Shown: one piece after another, positions 27,423 to 34,815 of the stretch
Layout: each line of letters starts with the position of its first letter
Position numbering within the stretch: the first letter of the stretch is position 1
Assembly (NCBI RefSeq): GCF_013035315.1
Contig: NZ_WQHP01000009.1
Span: 98,789 to 162,788 of the forward strand
Length of the DNA: 64,000 bases
Direction of reading: 5' to 3'
Source of the DNA: Ruegeria arenilitoris
GTDB taxonomy: Bacteria > Pseudomonadota > Alphaproteobacteria > Rhodobacterales > Rhodobacteraceae
Translations under genes and position numbers: made by a program
Notes under the pieces: generated by a model
What the model was told of the DNA's origin: nothing
Database searches by the model: none
What the model saw: the letters and a program-made list of their open reading frames with translations, nothing else

Positions 27423-28373
27423 ATGAACAAACTAGCCACGTTACTGGGAGGCGCATCCGCTGTCGTCGCCGGTCCAGCTCTTGCCGCAGACATTGTGATC
27501 GGCGTGCCGAACTGGGCCTCGGTGAATGCCACCGCGCATATCCTTGAAGTCGTGATCGAAGAGAACCTGGGCTTGGATGTAGAGCTTCAGAACGGAACAA
27601 ACCCAATCGTGTTCGAGGCGATGGATTCCGGTGCAATGCACGTTCATCCGGAAGTCTGGATGCCGAACCAGCAGAACCTGCACGACACGTACGTCAAGGA
27701 CAACGGCACCGTTGTGATGAACGAAAACCCGGTTCAGGCCGAGCAGGGGATGTGCGTTCCGACCTATATCGCCGAGCAGAATGACATCACTTCCATCGAT
27801 GACCTGAGCGATCCGGACAAGATGGCCATTTTCGACACGGACGGGAACGGAACCCCGGAAGTTTGGATTGGCGCGCCCGGATGGGCCTCGACCGTGGTCG
27901 AGAAGATCCGGGCCAAATCCTATGGCTATGACCAGATCTTCGATCTGACTGAATACGAAGAAACCATTGCCTACGCCAACCTTGCGAATGCGACAAAGGC
28001 CGGCGAGCCTTGGATCGGGTTCTGCTACAGCCCTCATTATATCTTCGTTACGCAGGACCTGACCGTTTTGGAAGAGCCAGCGCATGATCCGGCCACTTGG
28101 ACCATCGTGCAGCCCACCGACGACCCGGATTGGCTGAGCAAATCCGAGGCTTCCAGTGCATGGAACGGCGCGACATTGCACCTGCACTATGCCAAGGAGC
28201 TGGAGGAGAGTTACCCGGAGGTAGCGGCCCTGTTCCGGAACTACCAGATGCAGGGTGACGACCTGAGCGCGATGGGTAAAGCGCTGGCCGTGGACAATGT
28301 CGAAGCGGCTGATTTTGCCAAGCAGTGGGTCGCTGATAACGAAGACACCGTTATCGGTTGGCTGACCAACTAA
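27423..28373 (+). CDS. proX: Betaine-type ABC transporter substrate-binding protein (ProX/OpuAC family)
   Basis: Periplasmic binding protein of 316 residues with a clear signal peptide (MNKLATLLGGASAVVAGPALA/AD). The mature part follows the OpuAC family: IVIGVPNWASVNATAHILEV, a MDSGAMHVHPEVWMPNQ segment supplying Trp/His binding residues, and GAPGWAS. Aromatic boxes of Trp in this family bind quaternary ammonium groups. Ligand identity is not determined: the genes downstream suggest a betaine or a cationic guanidino compound. ATG at 27423 is preceded by GGAGAC; a strong hairpin after the stop separates it from proV, which would favour higher expression of the binding protein. Confidence 0.9.
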   Translation: MNKLATLLGGASAVVAGPALAADIVIGVPNWASVNATAHILEVVIEENLGLDVELQNGTNPIVFEAMDSGAMHVHPEVWMPNQQNLHDTYVKDNGTVVMNENPVQAEQGMCVPTYIAEQNDITSIDDLSDPDKMAIFDTDGNGTPEVWIGAPGWASTVVEKIRAKSYGYDQIFDLTEYEETIAYANLANATKAGEPWIGFCYSPHYIFVTQDLTVLEEPAHDPATWTIVQPTDDPDWLSKSEASSAWNGATLHLHYAKELEESYPEVAALFRNYQMQGDDLSAMGKALAVDNVEAADFAKQWVADNEDTVIGWLTN

Positions 28374-28388
28374 AGCACGCACTCTTAG

Positions 28389-28418
28389 GGCCGTCGCGAA
28401 AGTTCGCGGCGGCCTTTT
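28389..28418 (+). terminator. Hairpin with T-run between proX and proV
   Basis: GGCCGTCGCGAA pairs with TTCGCGGCGGCC (one G-U pair) around a very tight loop and is followed by TTTT. It ends 40 bases before the proV start, so it probably attenuates rather than abolishes transcription into proVW, or stabilises the proX message. Confidence 0.75.
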
Positions 28419-28457
28419 GCGTATTTGCCGGGGATAGTCTCCGTAGATGAGGGGCAA

Positions 28458-29495
28458 ATGGACGAACCTGTCGTAAAGCTAGAAAATGTATGGAAAATCT
28501 TTGGCGCGAGGGCTGAAGAAGCCATGGCAGCGGTTCGGAGCGAGGGGATTGGAAAACCTGAAGTTCTGGAGAGATTTAACTGCGTCGTCGGGGTGCAAGG
28601 CGCGACTTTCGAAGTGCCGCGAGGCGAAATCTTTTGCATCATGGGCCTGTCCGGGTCCGGTAAGTCGACCCTGGTGCGCCACGTCAATCGCCTGATCGAA
28701 CCGACCGCCGGCAAGATCGAAATCATGGGACGGGATGTCTCCAAAATTTCTGAGGCCGAGCTGCGCCGCATTCGGGCTATGCAGATCGGGATGGTATTTC
28801 AGCATATGGCGCTGATGCCGCACCGTTCGGTCCGCGATAATGTCGCCTACCCGCTGGAAATCCGGAAGGTTTCGAAATCGAAACGCTGGGCGGTTTCGGA
28901 TCACGCCTTGGGGCTGGTGGACCTGACAGGTTACGAAGATCGCCTGCCCAAAGAATTGTCGGGCGGGATGCAGCAGCGGGTGGGGATTGCCCGTGCCCTT
29001 GCCTCGGACCCCGAGATTTTGTTGATGGACGAGCCGTTCTCGGCCCTTGACCCCCTGATCCGCCTTCAGCTGCAGGATCAGTTCAAGGCGCTGGTGGCGC
29101 AGTTGAAAAAGACCACACTTTTCATCACGCACGATCTGGATGAGGCCATTCGCATTGGCCACCGCATCGCCATCATGAAGGATGGTGTGATCGTGCAGAT
29201 CGGCACGCCCGAGGACATCGTCATGAACCCTGCGGACGACTATGTGCGCGAATTCGTGCAGGGCATTTCAAAGCTGAAACTGGTCAAGGCGCATTCGATC
29301 ATGGAGCCGCTGGACAGCTATTCTGGCCCGACCGAGGGCGCGCCGCGCGCGGATGAAGGGGCTGATCTGGACCAGTTGATCGACCTTGCCGTCAATACCG
29401 ACCTGCCGGTCATCATAACCGATTCAGGCAGTGATGTGGGCGTGGTGACAAAACCGCGACTGCTGCGCGGAATCCAAGGGGGCAAAAATGACTGA
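28458..29495 (+). CDS. proV: Betaine-type ABC transporter ATP-binding protein (ProV/OpuAA)
   Basis: ATPase subunit of the importer, 345 residues. Walker A GLSGSGKST (~63-71), Q loop GMVFQHMALMPHRSV, signature LSGGMQQRVGIARAL (~166) and Walker B ILLMDEPFSALDP are all intact. The ~70-residue C-terminal part (after residue ~275) is short for a tandem CBS regulatory domain and probably keeps only part of it. ATG at 28458 has AGGGGC at good distance, better than TTG 28425. The stop overlaps the start of proW by eight bases. Confidence 0.93.
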   Translation: MDEPVVKLENVWKIFGARAEEAMAAVRSEGIGKPEVLERFNCVVGVQGATFEVPRGEIFCIMGLSGSGKSTLVRHVNRLIEPTAGKIEIMGRDVSKISEAELRRIRAMQIGMVFQHMALMPHRSVRDNVAYPLEIRKVSKSKRWAVSDHALGLVDLTGYEDRLPKELSGGMQQRVGIARALASDPEILLMDEPFSALDPLIRLQLQDQFKALVAQLKKTTLFITHDLDEAIRIGHRIAIMKDGVIVQIGTPEDIVMNPADDYVREFVQGISKLKLVKAHSIMEPLDSYSGPTEGAPRADEGADLDQLIDLAVNTDLPVIITDSGSDVGVVTKPRLLRGIQGGKND

Positions 29496-31077
29496 TGCAA
29501 CCACCGAACTGAAGGTCACCGCCGCCTCGGATATCGAAGTCGATCGCGAAACGCTGGATCGCTCGATCCACGAATTTGCGGGGCCAAACGGCGAGTATTA
29601 CGTCAACGCGTTCCACAAAATTCACGATGCGACCAGCGGTATTCCCAATACGTTCAATATCTGGGCAGCTGTTCTGGGGCCGTTCTGGTCGGCCTCTCGT
29701 GCGATTTGGGGGATGTTCTGGACGTTCCTGATCCTGGAAATCATCGCATGGGTTCAGATCGGACGCGGTGCCTGGGGGAACCCCGGCGCGGATCTGGCGG
29801 AAAGGGCCGAGCGCCAACAGGCCCGCGCCAATGAACTATTGGAGCGTGCTGCTGCCGCCACCGAAAAGGCAGATATCGACCGGTTCAACAAGCTGGCGGC
29901 GAATATCCAAAAGGCGGCAGATGCCAGCTTGGAAAAAGCCGCCGCGGCTCAGTCCGAGGCGTTTGGCATCATGGTCACTGGCTTGCTGATGCTGCTGGTT
30001 TTCAAGCTGGTGCAAGGGTTTTACGCGGATCGTGTGTACGAAAAGCAATACTCGAACTGGCGGATTAACCCGGACAAGACCGAAAGCGGTCGTTCTACGC
30101 GCAACACGGTTCTGGGTGCAGTTCTTGTCGCCGCCATTGGGCCATTGATCGTCTACAAGTTCACCGTTAATGCGTCGCTTCCGCTGCTGGATGCATTCCC
30201 CGAACAGCAAGTGTCGGCGATGATCCTGGGCGAAGGCAACGGAACGTTGTTCTCGACTGTAGCAAGCTGGATGGAGGCGCAGATCGACGCTGCCGCTGCG
30301 GCGGGTGGTGACGTCTTTGACGGTATCGTGGCTGGCGTGCGATCAGTTCTGGACGCGCTGACGGTTGCCCTGATCGGCTCACCTTGGCCGGTCGTGATGC
30401 TGGTGATCTGCGTGACTGCGTGGCGGGCCGCTGGACCTCGGGTGGCGATCTTTACCGCCGCTTCGTTGGCCTATATCGCGCTGCTGGGCTATTGGGATGT
30501 CGCGATGGAGACGGTGGCTCTGGTTGGTGCAGCAGTTCTGCTGTGCGTAGTCTTCGGCATCCCCTTGGGTATTTGGTTTGGCAAATCCAAACGCGCCTAT
30601 CGCGCGGCCGAACCGGTTCTGGACCTGATGCAGACGCTGCCCGCGTTCGTGTACCTGATCCCGATTATTGCCTTCTTTGGCACCGGTAACCCTCCGGGAA
30701 TTTTGGCCACGATCATCTTTGGTATGCCGCCGGTGATCCGCCTGACGGCCTTGGGGATGCGCGGGGTGCCCGAAAGCATCAAAGAGGCCGCTGTGGCCTT
30801 TGGGGCCTCGAAATGGCAGTTGCTCAAGGATGTTGAAATCCCGCTGGCCCTTCCGTCCATTATGACGGGGGTAAACCAGACCATCCTGATGTGTCTGTCG
30901 ATGGTGGTCATCATCTCGCTGATTGGTGGCGGCGGTCTTGGCAAGGAAATCCTTGAAGCTCTGCAATACGCGGCCAAGGGTCCGGGCCTGCTGGGCGGGT
31001 TTGCGATCCTGTTCCTGGCCATGGTCATGGACCGGATCGTCCAGGGTGCCTTCCGGCGAGAAGACGAGAAAATCTGA
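29488..31077 (+). CDS. proW: Betaine-type ABC transporter permease (ProW/OpuAB)
   Basis: Inner-membrane permease of 529 residues. The C-terminal half has the binding-protein-dependent permease signature (EAAVAFGASKWQLLKDVEIP) and ends with the usual GLLGGFAILFLAMVMDRI helix. The N-terminal half is long: a first membrane helix (WGMFWTFLILEIIAW), then ~60 residues rich in Ala/Glu/Lys (ERAERQQARANELLERAAAA...) predicted to be a coiled coil, then a second helix (IMVTGLLMLLVFKLVQGFYA). Such an extension occurs in some OpuAB/ProW proteins. Translational overlap with proV shows they form one complex. A strong terminator follows. Confidence 0.92.
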   Translation: MTDATTELKVTAASDIEVDRETLDRSIHEFAGPNGEYYVNAFHKIHDATSGIPNTFNIWAAVLGPFWSASRAIWGMFWTFLILEIIAWVQIGRGAWGNPGADLAERAERQQARANELLERAAAATEKADIDRFNKLAANIQKAADASLEKAAAAQSEAFGIMVTGLLMLLVFKLVQGFYADRVYEKQYSNWRINPDKTESGRSTRNTVLGAVLVAAIGPLIVYKFTVNASLPLLDAFPEQQVSAMILGEGNGTLFSTVASWMEAQIDAAAAAGGDVFDGIVAGVRSVLDALTVALIGSPWPVVMLVICVTAWRAAGPRVAIFTAASLAYIALLGYWDVAMETVALVGAAVLLCVVFGIPLGIWFGKSKRAYRAAEPVLDLMQTLPAFVYLIPIIAFFGTGNPPGILATIIFGMPPVIRLTALGMRGVPESIKEAAVAFGASKWQLLKDVEIPLALPSIMTGVNQTILMCLSMVVIISLIGGGGLGKEILEALQYAAKGPGLLGGFAILFLAMVMDRIVQGAFRREDEKI

Positions 31078-31082
31078 ATTCC

Positions 31083-31117
31083 AACGCCCCCGGTTCCGAT
31101 CGGGGGCGTTTTTCTTT
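31083..31117 (+). terminator. Intrinsic terminator after proW
   Basis: AACGCCCCCG and CGGGGGCGTT form a ten-base-pair stem with an eight-base loop, followed by TTTTTCTTT. This is a textbook intrinsic terminator. The ureohydrolase gene starts only 15 bases later, so it depends on read-through or on a promoter hidden in this short interval. Confidence 0.88.
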
Positions 31118-31131
31118 GACCGGAGGTGCAA

Positions 31132-32106
31132 ATGGCTGACCGCTATGAACAGTCTATGATGGACAACCTGTATTGGTGGGGCATTCCGACGATGTTCCGC
31201 TGTCCAAACGTCGGGCCCGAGGGGCAGGATATCGCTTTGATCGGCGTGCCTCATTCCACCGGCAATGGCACGACTGAGCGGGATCAGCATTTGGGGCCAC
31301 GCGCATTGCGCCATGTTTCGGCCGTACAACGTCGAGTGCATTCGGTGTTCGAGATTGACCCGTGGACCAGTGCGCGGATCGCCGATGTTGGTGATGTTCC
31401 GTTTCCCAAGGCCAATGACAACGAAGACTGCATTGAGCGCATCACCCAATTCTACAAGGATATCGACGCAGCAGGTGCGCGACCCGTGTCAATCGGTGGC
31501 GATCACTCAATCACCGGCGGCATCGTTCAGGCGCTCGGTCGTGGGAAACTGGCAGGCGGTGAGCCGATCAGCTTTCTGCATCTGGATGCCCATACAGACG
31601 TGTTCACAAAGGTCGATCACTTTCTGGGCGCCAAGAAGTCGGCGGCGCATTGGGGCGCGTATCTGGCCGACCAGGGACAGGTGGACCCCACGCGATCCAT
31701 GCAGATCGGCCTGCGTGGCCATCCTCGCAGTTTGGATTGGCTGCAACCGTCCTACGACTATGGCTATAACATCGTCACGATGCGCGAGTTTCGCCAGCGC
31801 GGGCTTGAGGATGTCGTGGCCCAGACCAAAGAAGTTCTGGGCGACCGACCGGTTTACATCACCTTTGATCTGGACTGCCTCGACCCGACCGTCGCGCCCG
31901 CCGTGTCCAATTTGGAACCCGGCGAGAAAGGGTTCGATATAGACGAGGCGGTTGGTATTTTACGCGCCGCGCGCGGGTTGAATATCGTGGGTGGAGACGT
32001 GGTTTGCATGATGCCGACCAAGGACAGCCCAAACAACATCACCGCTCTGACGGCAGCAGCGGTCATGTTCGAGATGGTTTCGATGATCGCCGAAAACGTC
32101 AGTTAG
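31132..32106 (+). CDS. Ureohydrolase (agmatinase/guanidinobutyrase family), copy 1
   Basis: A 324-residue arginase-fold hydrolase releasing urea from a guanidino compound. All six binuclear-manganese ligands are present: His125 in GGDHSITGG, Asp152/His154/Asp156 in LDAHTD, and Asp246/Asp248 in FDLDCLDP. Agmatinase, guanidinobutyrase, guanidinopropionase and guanidine hydrolase share these, so the substrate is not fixed by motif. It begins right after the transporter terminator; ATG at 31132 follows GGAGGTGCAA. Its 3' end overlaps the converging second ureohydrolase by four bases. Pairing with a cation-binding ABC importer suggests an imported guanidino substrate (inference). Confidence 0.88.
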   Translation: MADRYEQSMMDNLYWWGIPTMFRCPNVGPEGQDIALIGVPHSTGNGTTERDQHLGPRALRHVSAVQRRVHSVFEIDPWTSARIADVGDVPFPKANDNEDCIERITQFYKDIDAAGARPVSIGGDHSITGGIVQALGRGKLAGGEPISFLHLDAHTDVFTKVDHFLGAKKSAAHWGAYLADQGQVDPTRSMQIGLRGHPRSLDWLQPSYDYGYNIVTMREFRQRGLEDVVAQTKEVLGDRPVYITFDLDCLDPTVAPAVSNLEPGEKGFDIDEAVGILRAARGLNIVGGDVVCMMPTKDSPNNITALTAAAVMFEMVSMIAENVS

Positions 32107-33071
32107 CGCCGCGCATCAACGGCCTGTGCCAGAACACACAGCAGTTCGAACATCAGCGAAATGCCCAGCCAGGCTGTGCCTCCGTTCGGGTCGAACGGGG
32201 GTGATACCTCGACCAGATCGGCACCGATCAGGTTGACCCCGGACACTTGCCGGATCACCTGCTGGGCTTGAAAGCTGTTCGGTCCGCCGATCTCGGGCGT
32301 GCCTGTACCGGGCGCATAGGTCGGGTCAACAAAGTCGATGTCATAGGTGCAGTAGGTCGGTTCTGTGCCGACGATGCCACGCACCTCAGCCATCACGTCG
32401 TCGATACCCCGATTAAACAGCTCTTCGATGCGGATGATTCGGATGCCCTGCGCCTCACCCCATTCGATGTCTTCGGTGTTGTAGGCAGTCCCGCGGATAC
32501 CAACCTGCACAAAGCGCTTGGGATCGACCAGGCCTTCTTCGACGGCGCGTCGGAATGGGGTGCCGTGGGTGAACTTGTGACCGCCGAAATAGCCGTCGAA
32601 CAGGTCCGTGTGGCTGTCGAATTGGATCAGGCCCACCGGGCCATTGGCGGCCAGCGCGCGAAGAACGGGCAGCGTGGTCAGGTGGTCCCCGCCAGCTGTG
32701 AGAGGAGTGATGCCTTTGGCGTGCAAGGTCGCATAGAAGTCGGTAACCCGGTTCAGGGTGTCTTCGATATCCACGGGGTTGGGCGCGACATCGCCCAGAT
32801 CGGCGCAATTGACCAGCGAGAACGGTGCGACACCGGTCACCGGGTTCATCGCCCGGATCATCGTGGAAAAGTCGCGCAACTGCCGCGGCCCATGCCGTGC
32901 ACCGGGACGATTGGTGGTGCCGCCGTCCCATGGAATGCCGACCAAACCAACCTCAACATCTGAAATGCGGTCGTGTTCCATATCCAGACTTGGCAGGCGC
33001 ATGAACGAGGGGATGCCGGCAAACCGCGCAAGCTCCATCGCCGATACTGGTTGGAAAAATGAATCGGCCAT
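32103..33071 (-). CDS. Ureohydrolase (agmatinase/guanidinobutyrase family), copy 2
   Basis: A 322-residue paralogue on the opposite strand. The metal set is again complete: His130 in GGDH, Asp152/His154/Asp156 in FDSHTD, and Asp244/Asp246 in YDIDFVDP. It differs clearly from copy 1 around the substrate loops (for example a THGTPFRRAVEEG segment and GTGTPEIGG), so the two probably act on different guanidino compounds or as a mixed complex. It is followed on the minus-strand side by nothing and preceded by the MttB-like gene 40 bases upstream, with which it likely forms an operon. Confidence 0.88.
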   Translation of the reverse strand: MADSFFQPVSAMELARFAGIPSFMRLPSLDMEHDRISDVEVGLVGIPWDGGTTNRPGARHGPRQLRDFSTMIRAMNPVTGVAPFSLVNCADLGDVAPNPVDIEDTLNRVTDFYATLHAKGITPLTAGGDHLTTLPVLRALAANGPVGLIQFDSHTDLFDGYFGGHKFTHGTPFRRAVEEGLVDPKRFVQVGIRGTAYNTEDIEWGEAQGIRIIRIEELFNRGIDDVMAEVRGIVGTEPTYCTYDIDFVDPTYAPGTGTPEIGGPNSFQAQQVIRQVSGVNLIGADLVEVSPPFDPNGGTAWLGISLMFELLCVLAQAVDARR

Positions 33072-33111
33072 GGCCCCATCCTTTGCTGTTATTCTCGGTG
33101 ACCCTAACGGC

Positions 33112-34632
33112 TCAGATCAGAATACGGAAACGTTTGCGTATTTCGGCATCTTGCTCGGCAGTAAGGTATTGCGGGTGGTGGCTGGTCAGGACCTCTTTGG
33201 CGTGGTTGCGGGCGGATGACCACGCGTCCTTTGCCCCATCCTCCTGCCATGTACGCGGCTCTTGCCGGTCGGCGAGTTCGGGGTAGAAGTAATCCCGCTC
33301 CATCGCCGCATAGGTGTGTTCGCTGCCAAGGAAATGCCCGTCCCCAAGAACTGACTGGCAGATAGCGTCAAAGCCCAAGTTTTCGTCGGTCACCTCTATC
33401 CCGCGCAAAGCCCGATAGGTGTGCGAGTGCATTTCATTGTCCAGTACAAACCCTTCGAAACTGGCCCCCAAAAGGGATGCGGTCATGCCTGAGCTTTCGT
33501 AGATCAGATTCCCTCCGGCCAAGGCAGCGGCCAGAGAGGTCATCCCTTTTTCTGCGCCGTACTGCGCGTCGATTGCTTTGGCGTCTGTCATCGAGGCTGC
33601 GACGCCCGAAGGCAGACCCAGCCAGTTGGTGATCTGCGCCGAGGCCGCGTTCAAGACGGCGGTTTCTCCGCTGCCACCAGCAAAGGACCCGGTGCGTAGA
33701 TCCACTATGAAAGGCCAGTTGGAAAACACCATGGGAAAGCCCGGCTTGATCGTGTTGACCATCACAAGGCTCGCCAAAGTCTCGGCCAGCGATTGCGCCA
33801 GAAACCCGGCCAGCGTCGCAGGGGCGGTGGCACCGGCCTGCGCTGCCGTGATGCAAGACATCGGGATGTTATGCGCGACGCATTCGTAGACAACGTCCAC
33901 TGCATCTTCGCCGTAACGCAGCGGCGAAATTACCGGGCTGATATGGGCTTTCAAAAAGGGACGTTTGGCAAATTCGCCCGGACCGCCAGCCACGATGTCC
34001 AGCATCTCGACAATGGGCCGGACATGTTCAGCCAGAGTGAAAGACGTCGCCACAGGTTTGGTTGTGTTGCGGACCAGTGCGTAAACCGTGTTGACGTCTA
34101 GATCGTACACATCTGGCACGTCCGTCGCCACACAGCATCGGGTGAACCAACTAACATTGGCTAGCGTGTCCTGCAACCGGGTAAAATCGTGCAGGTCGGC
34201 AAGCGTCGACGGACGGTAAAGCCCACTGTCGATGTCCAGCGTCTGCACCGCGGCCCCTCCGGTCCCGAAATAGACACGGTCACCTCCCACTGTGATCGAG
34301 CGGCTCTGGTCCCTTCCGTGGAACACAAAACTCTTGGCGGCGGTATTGATCGCGCGCTGTACCATTTCGCGCGGAAACAACAGTCGATCCTGCGGGCCAT
34401 CTTGCGCCCCTGCTGCCCGAAGATCGGCGGCCAGGCGGTCGGGCACATTGCCCATGCCAAGGCGTTCCAACAGCTGCAGAGCGGTGTCGTAAATCCGTTC
34501 GATCTCGGCCTGGGTCAGTGGTTTGTACGTCCCGCCTGTCTGACCGGGCGGGCAGGGATCAATGACAGGTTTTGCGGCACGTTGCGCATGCCGTGCTTTT
34601 CGTCCACTGCGTTTAGATCCCTCGGATGTCAT
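33112..34632 (-). CDS. Trimethylamine methyltransferase (MttB) family protein, non-pyrrolysine
   Basis: About 506 residues of the MttB superfamily: a basic Arg/Lys-rich start (KRSGRKARHAQRAAKP), then LTQAEIERIYDTALQLLERLG, the TIM-barrel body, and a C-terminal EHTYAAMERDYFYPELADR segment. Pyrrolysine-containing members demethylate trimethylamine; the larger non-Pyl group includes corrinoid-dependent demethylases of glycine betaine, proline betaine, carnitine and related compounds. There is no in-frame TAG, so this is the non-Pyl type. No corrinoid-protein or reactivase gene is nearby. ATG at 34632 is chosen; further ATGs lie upstream. It diverges from a DMGDH-like flavoprotein gene. Confidence 0.88.
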   Translation of the reverse strand: MTSEGSKRSGRKARHAQRAAKPVIDPCPPGQTGGTYKPLTQAEIERIYDTALQLLERLGMGNVPDRLAADLRAAGAQDGPQDRLLFPREMVQRAINTAAKSFVFHGRDQSRSITVGGDRVYFGTGGAAVQTLDIDSGLYRPSTLADLHDFTRLQDTLANVSWFTRCCVATDVPDVYDLDVNTVYALVRNTTKPVATSFTLAEHVRPIVEMLDIVAGGPGEFAKRPFLKAHISPVISPLRYGEDAVDVVYECVAHNIPMSCITAAQAGATAPATLAGFLAQSLAETLASLVMVNTIKPGFPMVFSNWPFIVDLRTGSFAGGSGETAVLNAASAQITNWLGLPSGVAASMTDAKAIDAQYGAEKGMTSLAAALAGGNLIYESSGMTASLLGASFEGFVLDNEMHSHTYRALRGIEVTDENLGFDAICQSVLGDGHFLGSEHTYAAMERDYFYPELADRQEPRTWQEDGAKDAWSSARNHAKEVLTSHHPQYLTAEQDAEIRKRFRILI

Positions 34633-34716
34633 CCGGCCCGACCCCATATTGCGGTTTTCGGCAGCGTAAGCGGCAGGATAACCCGGCAGCAAAGAAGAAA
34701 TGCTGTTTTCAGAATC

Positions 34717-34732
34717 CGAAATCGCAGTTTCG
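34717..34732. promoter_or_regulatory. Candidate LysR-type site between the divergent MttB-like and flavoprotein genes
   Basis: CGAAA and TTTCG are inverted around six bases inside the 183-base divergent promoter region, in an AT-rich context. The same TTTCGA/TCGAAA words occur in the perfect palindrome before the LysR gene downstream, so one regulator may bind both. The two sites have the half-words in opposite order, which weakens the link. Confidence 0.35.
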
Positions 34733-34815
34733 ATTTTTCAGGACGCGCATCTGCGCGGTTGTCGCATGAACCCGTTCTTCCGCAAGGTTTGGCCAGACCT
34801 AACGGAGCAAAGCCA

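Noticed and set aside
32247..32963. 238-residue plus-strand frame opposite the second ureohydrolase
   Set aside because: Antisense shadow of a gene with all metal ligands intact on the other strand.
33112..34632. Pyrrolysine-dependent trimethylamine methyltransferase
   Set aside because: No in-frame TAG codon interrupts the gene, and no pyl genes are visible.
34189..34815. N-terminal extension of the flavoprotein gene by ~209 residues
   Set aside because: The extension is antisense to the MttB-like gene and lacks any motif; the Rossmann start MKSRTRVVVIGGG begins at 34816 as in the family.
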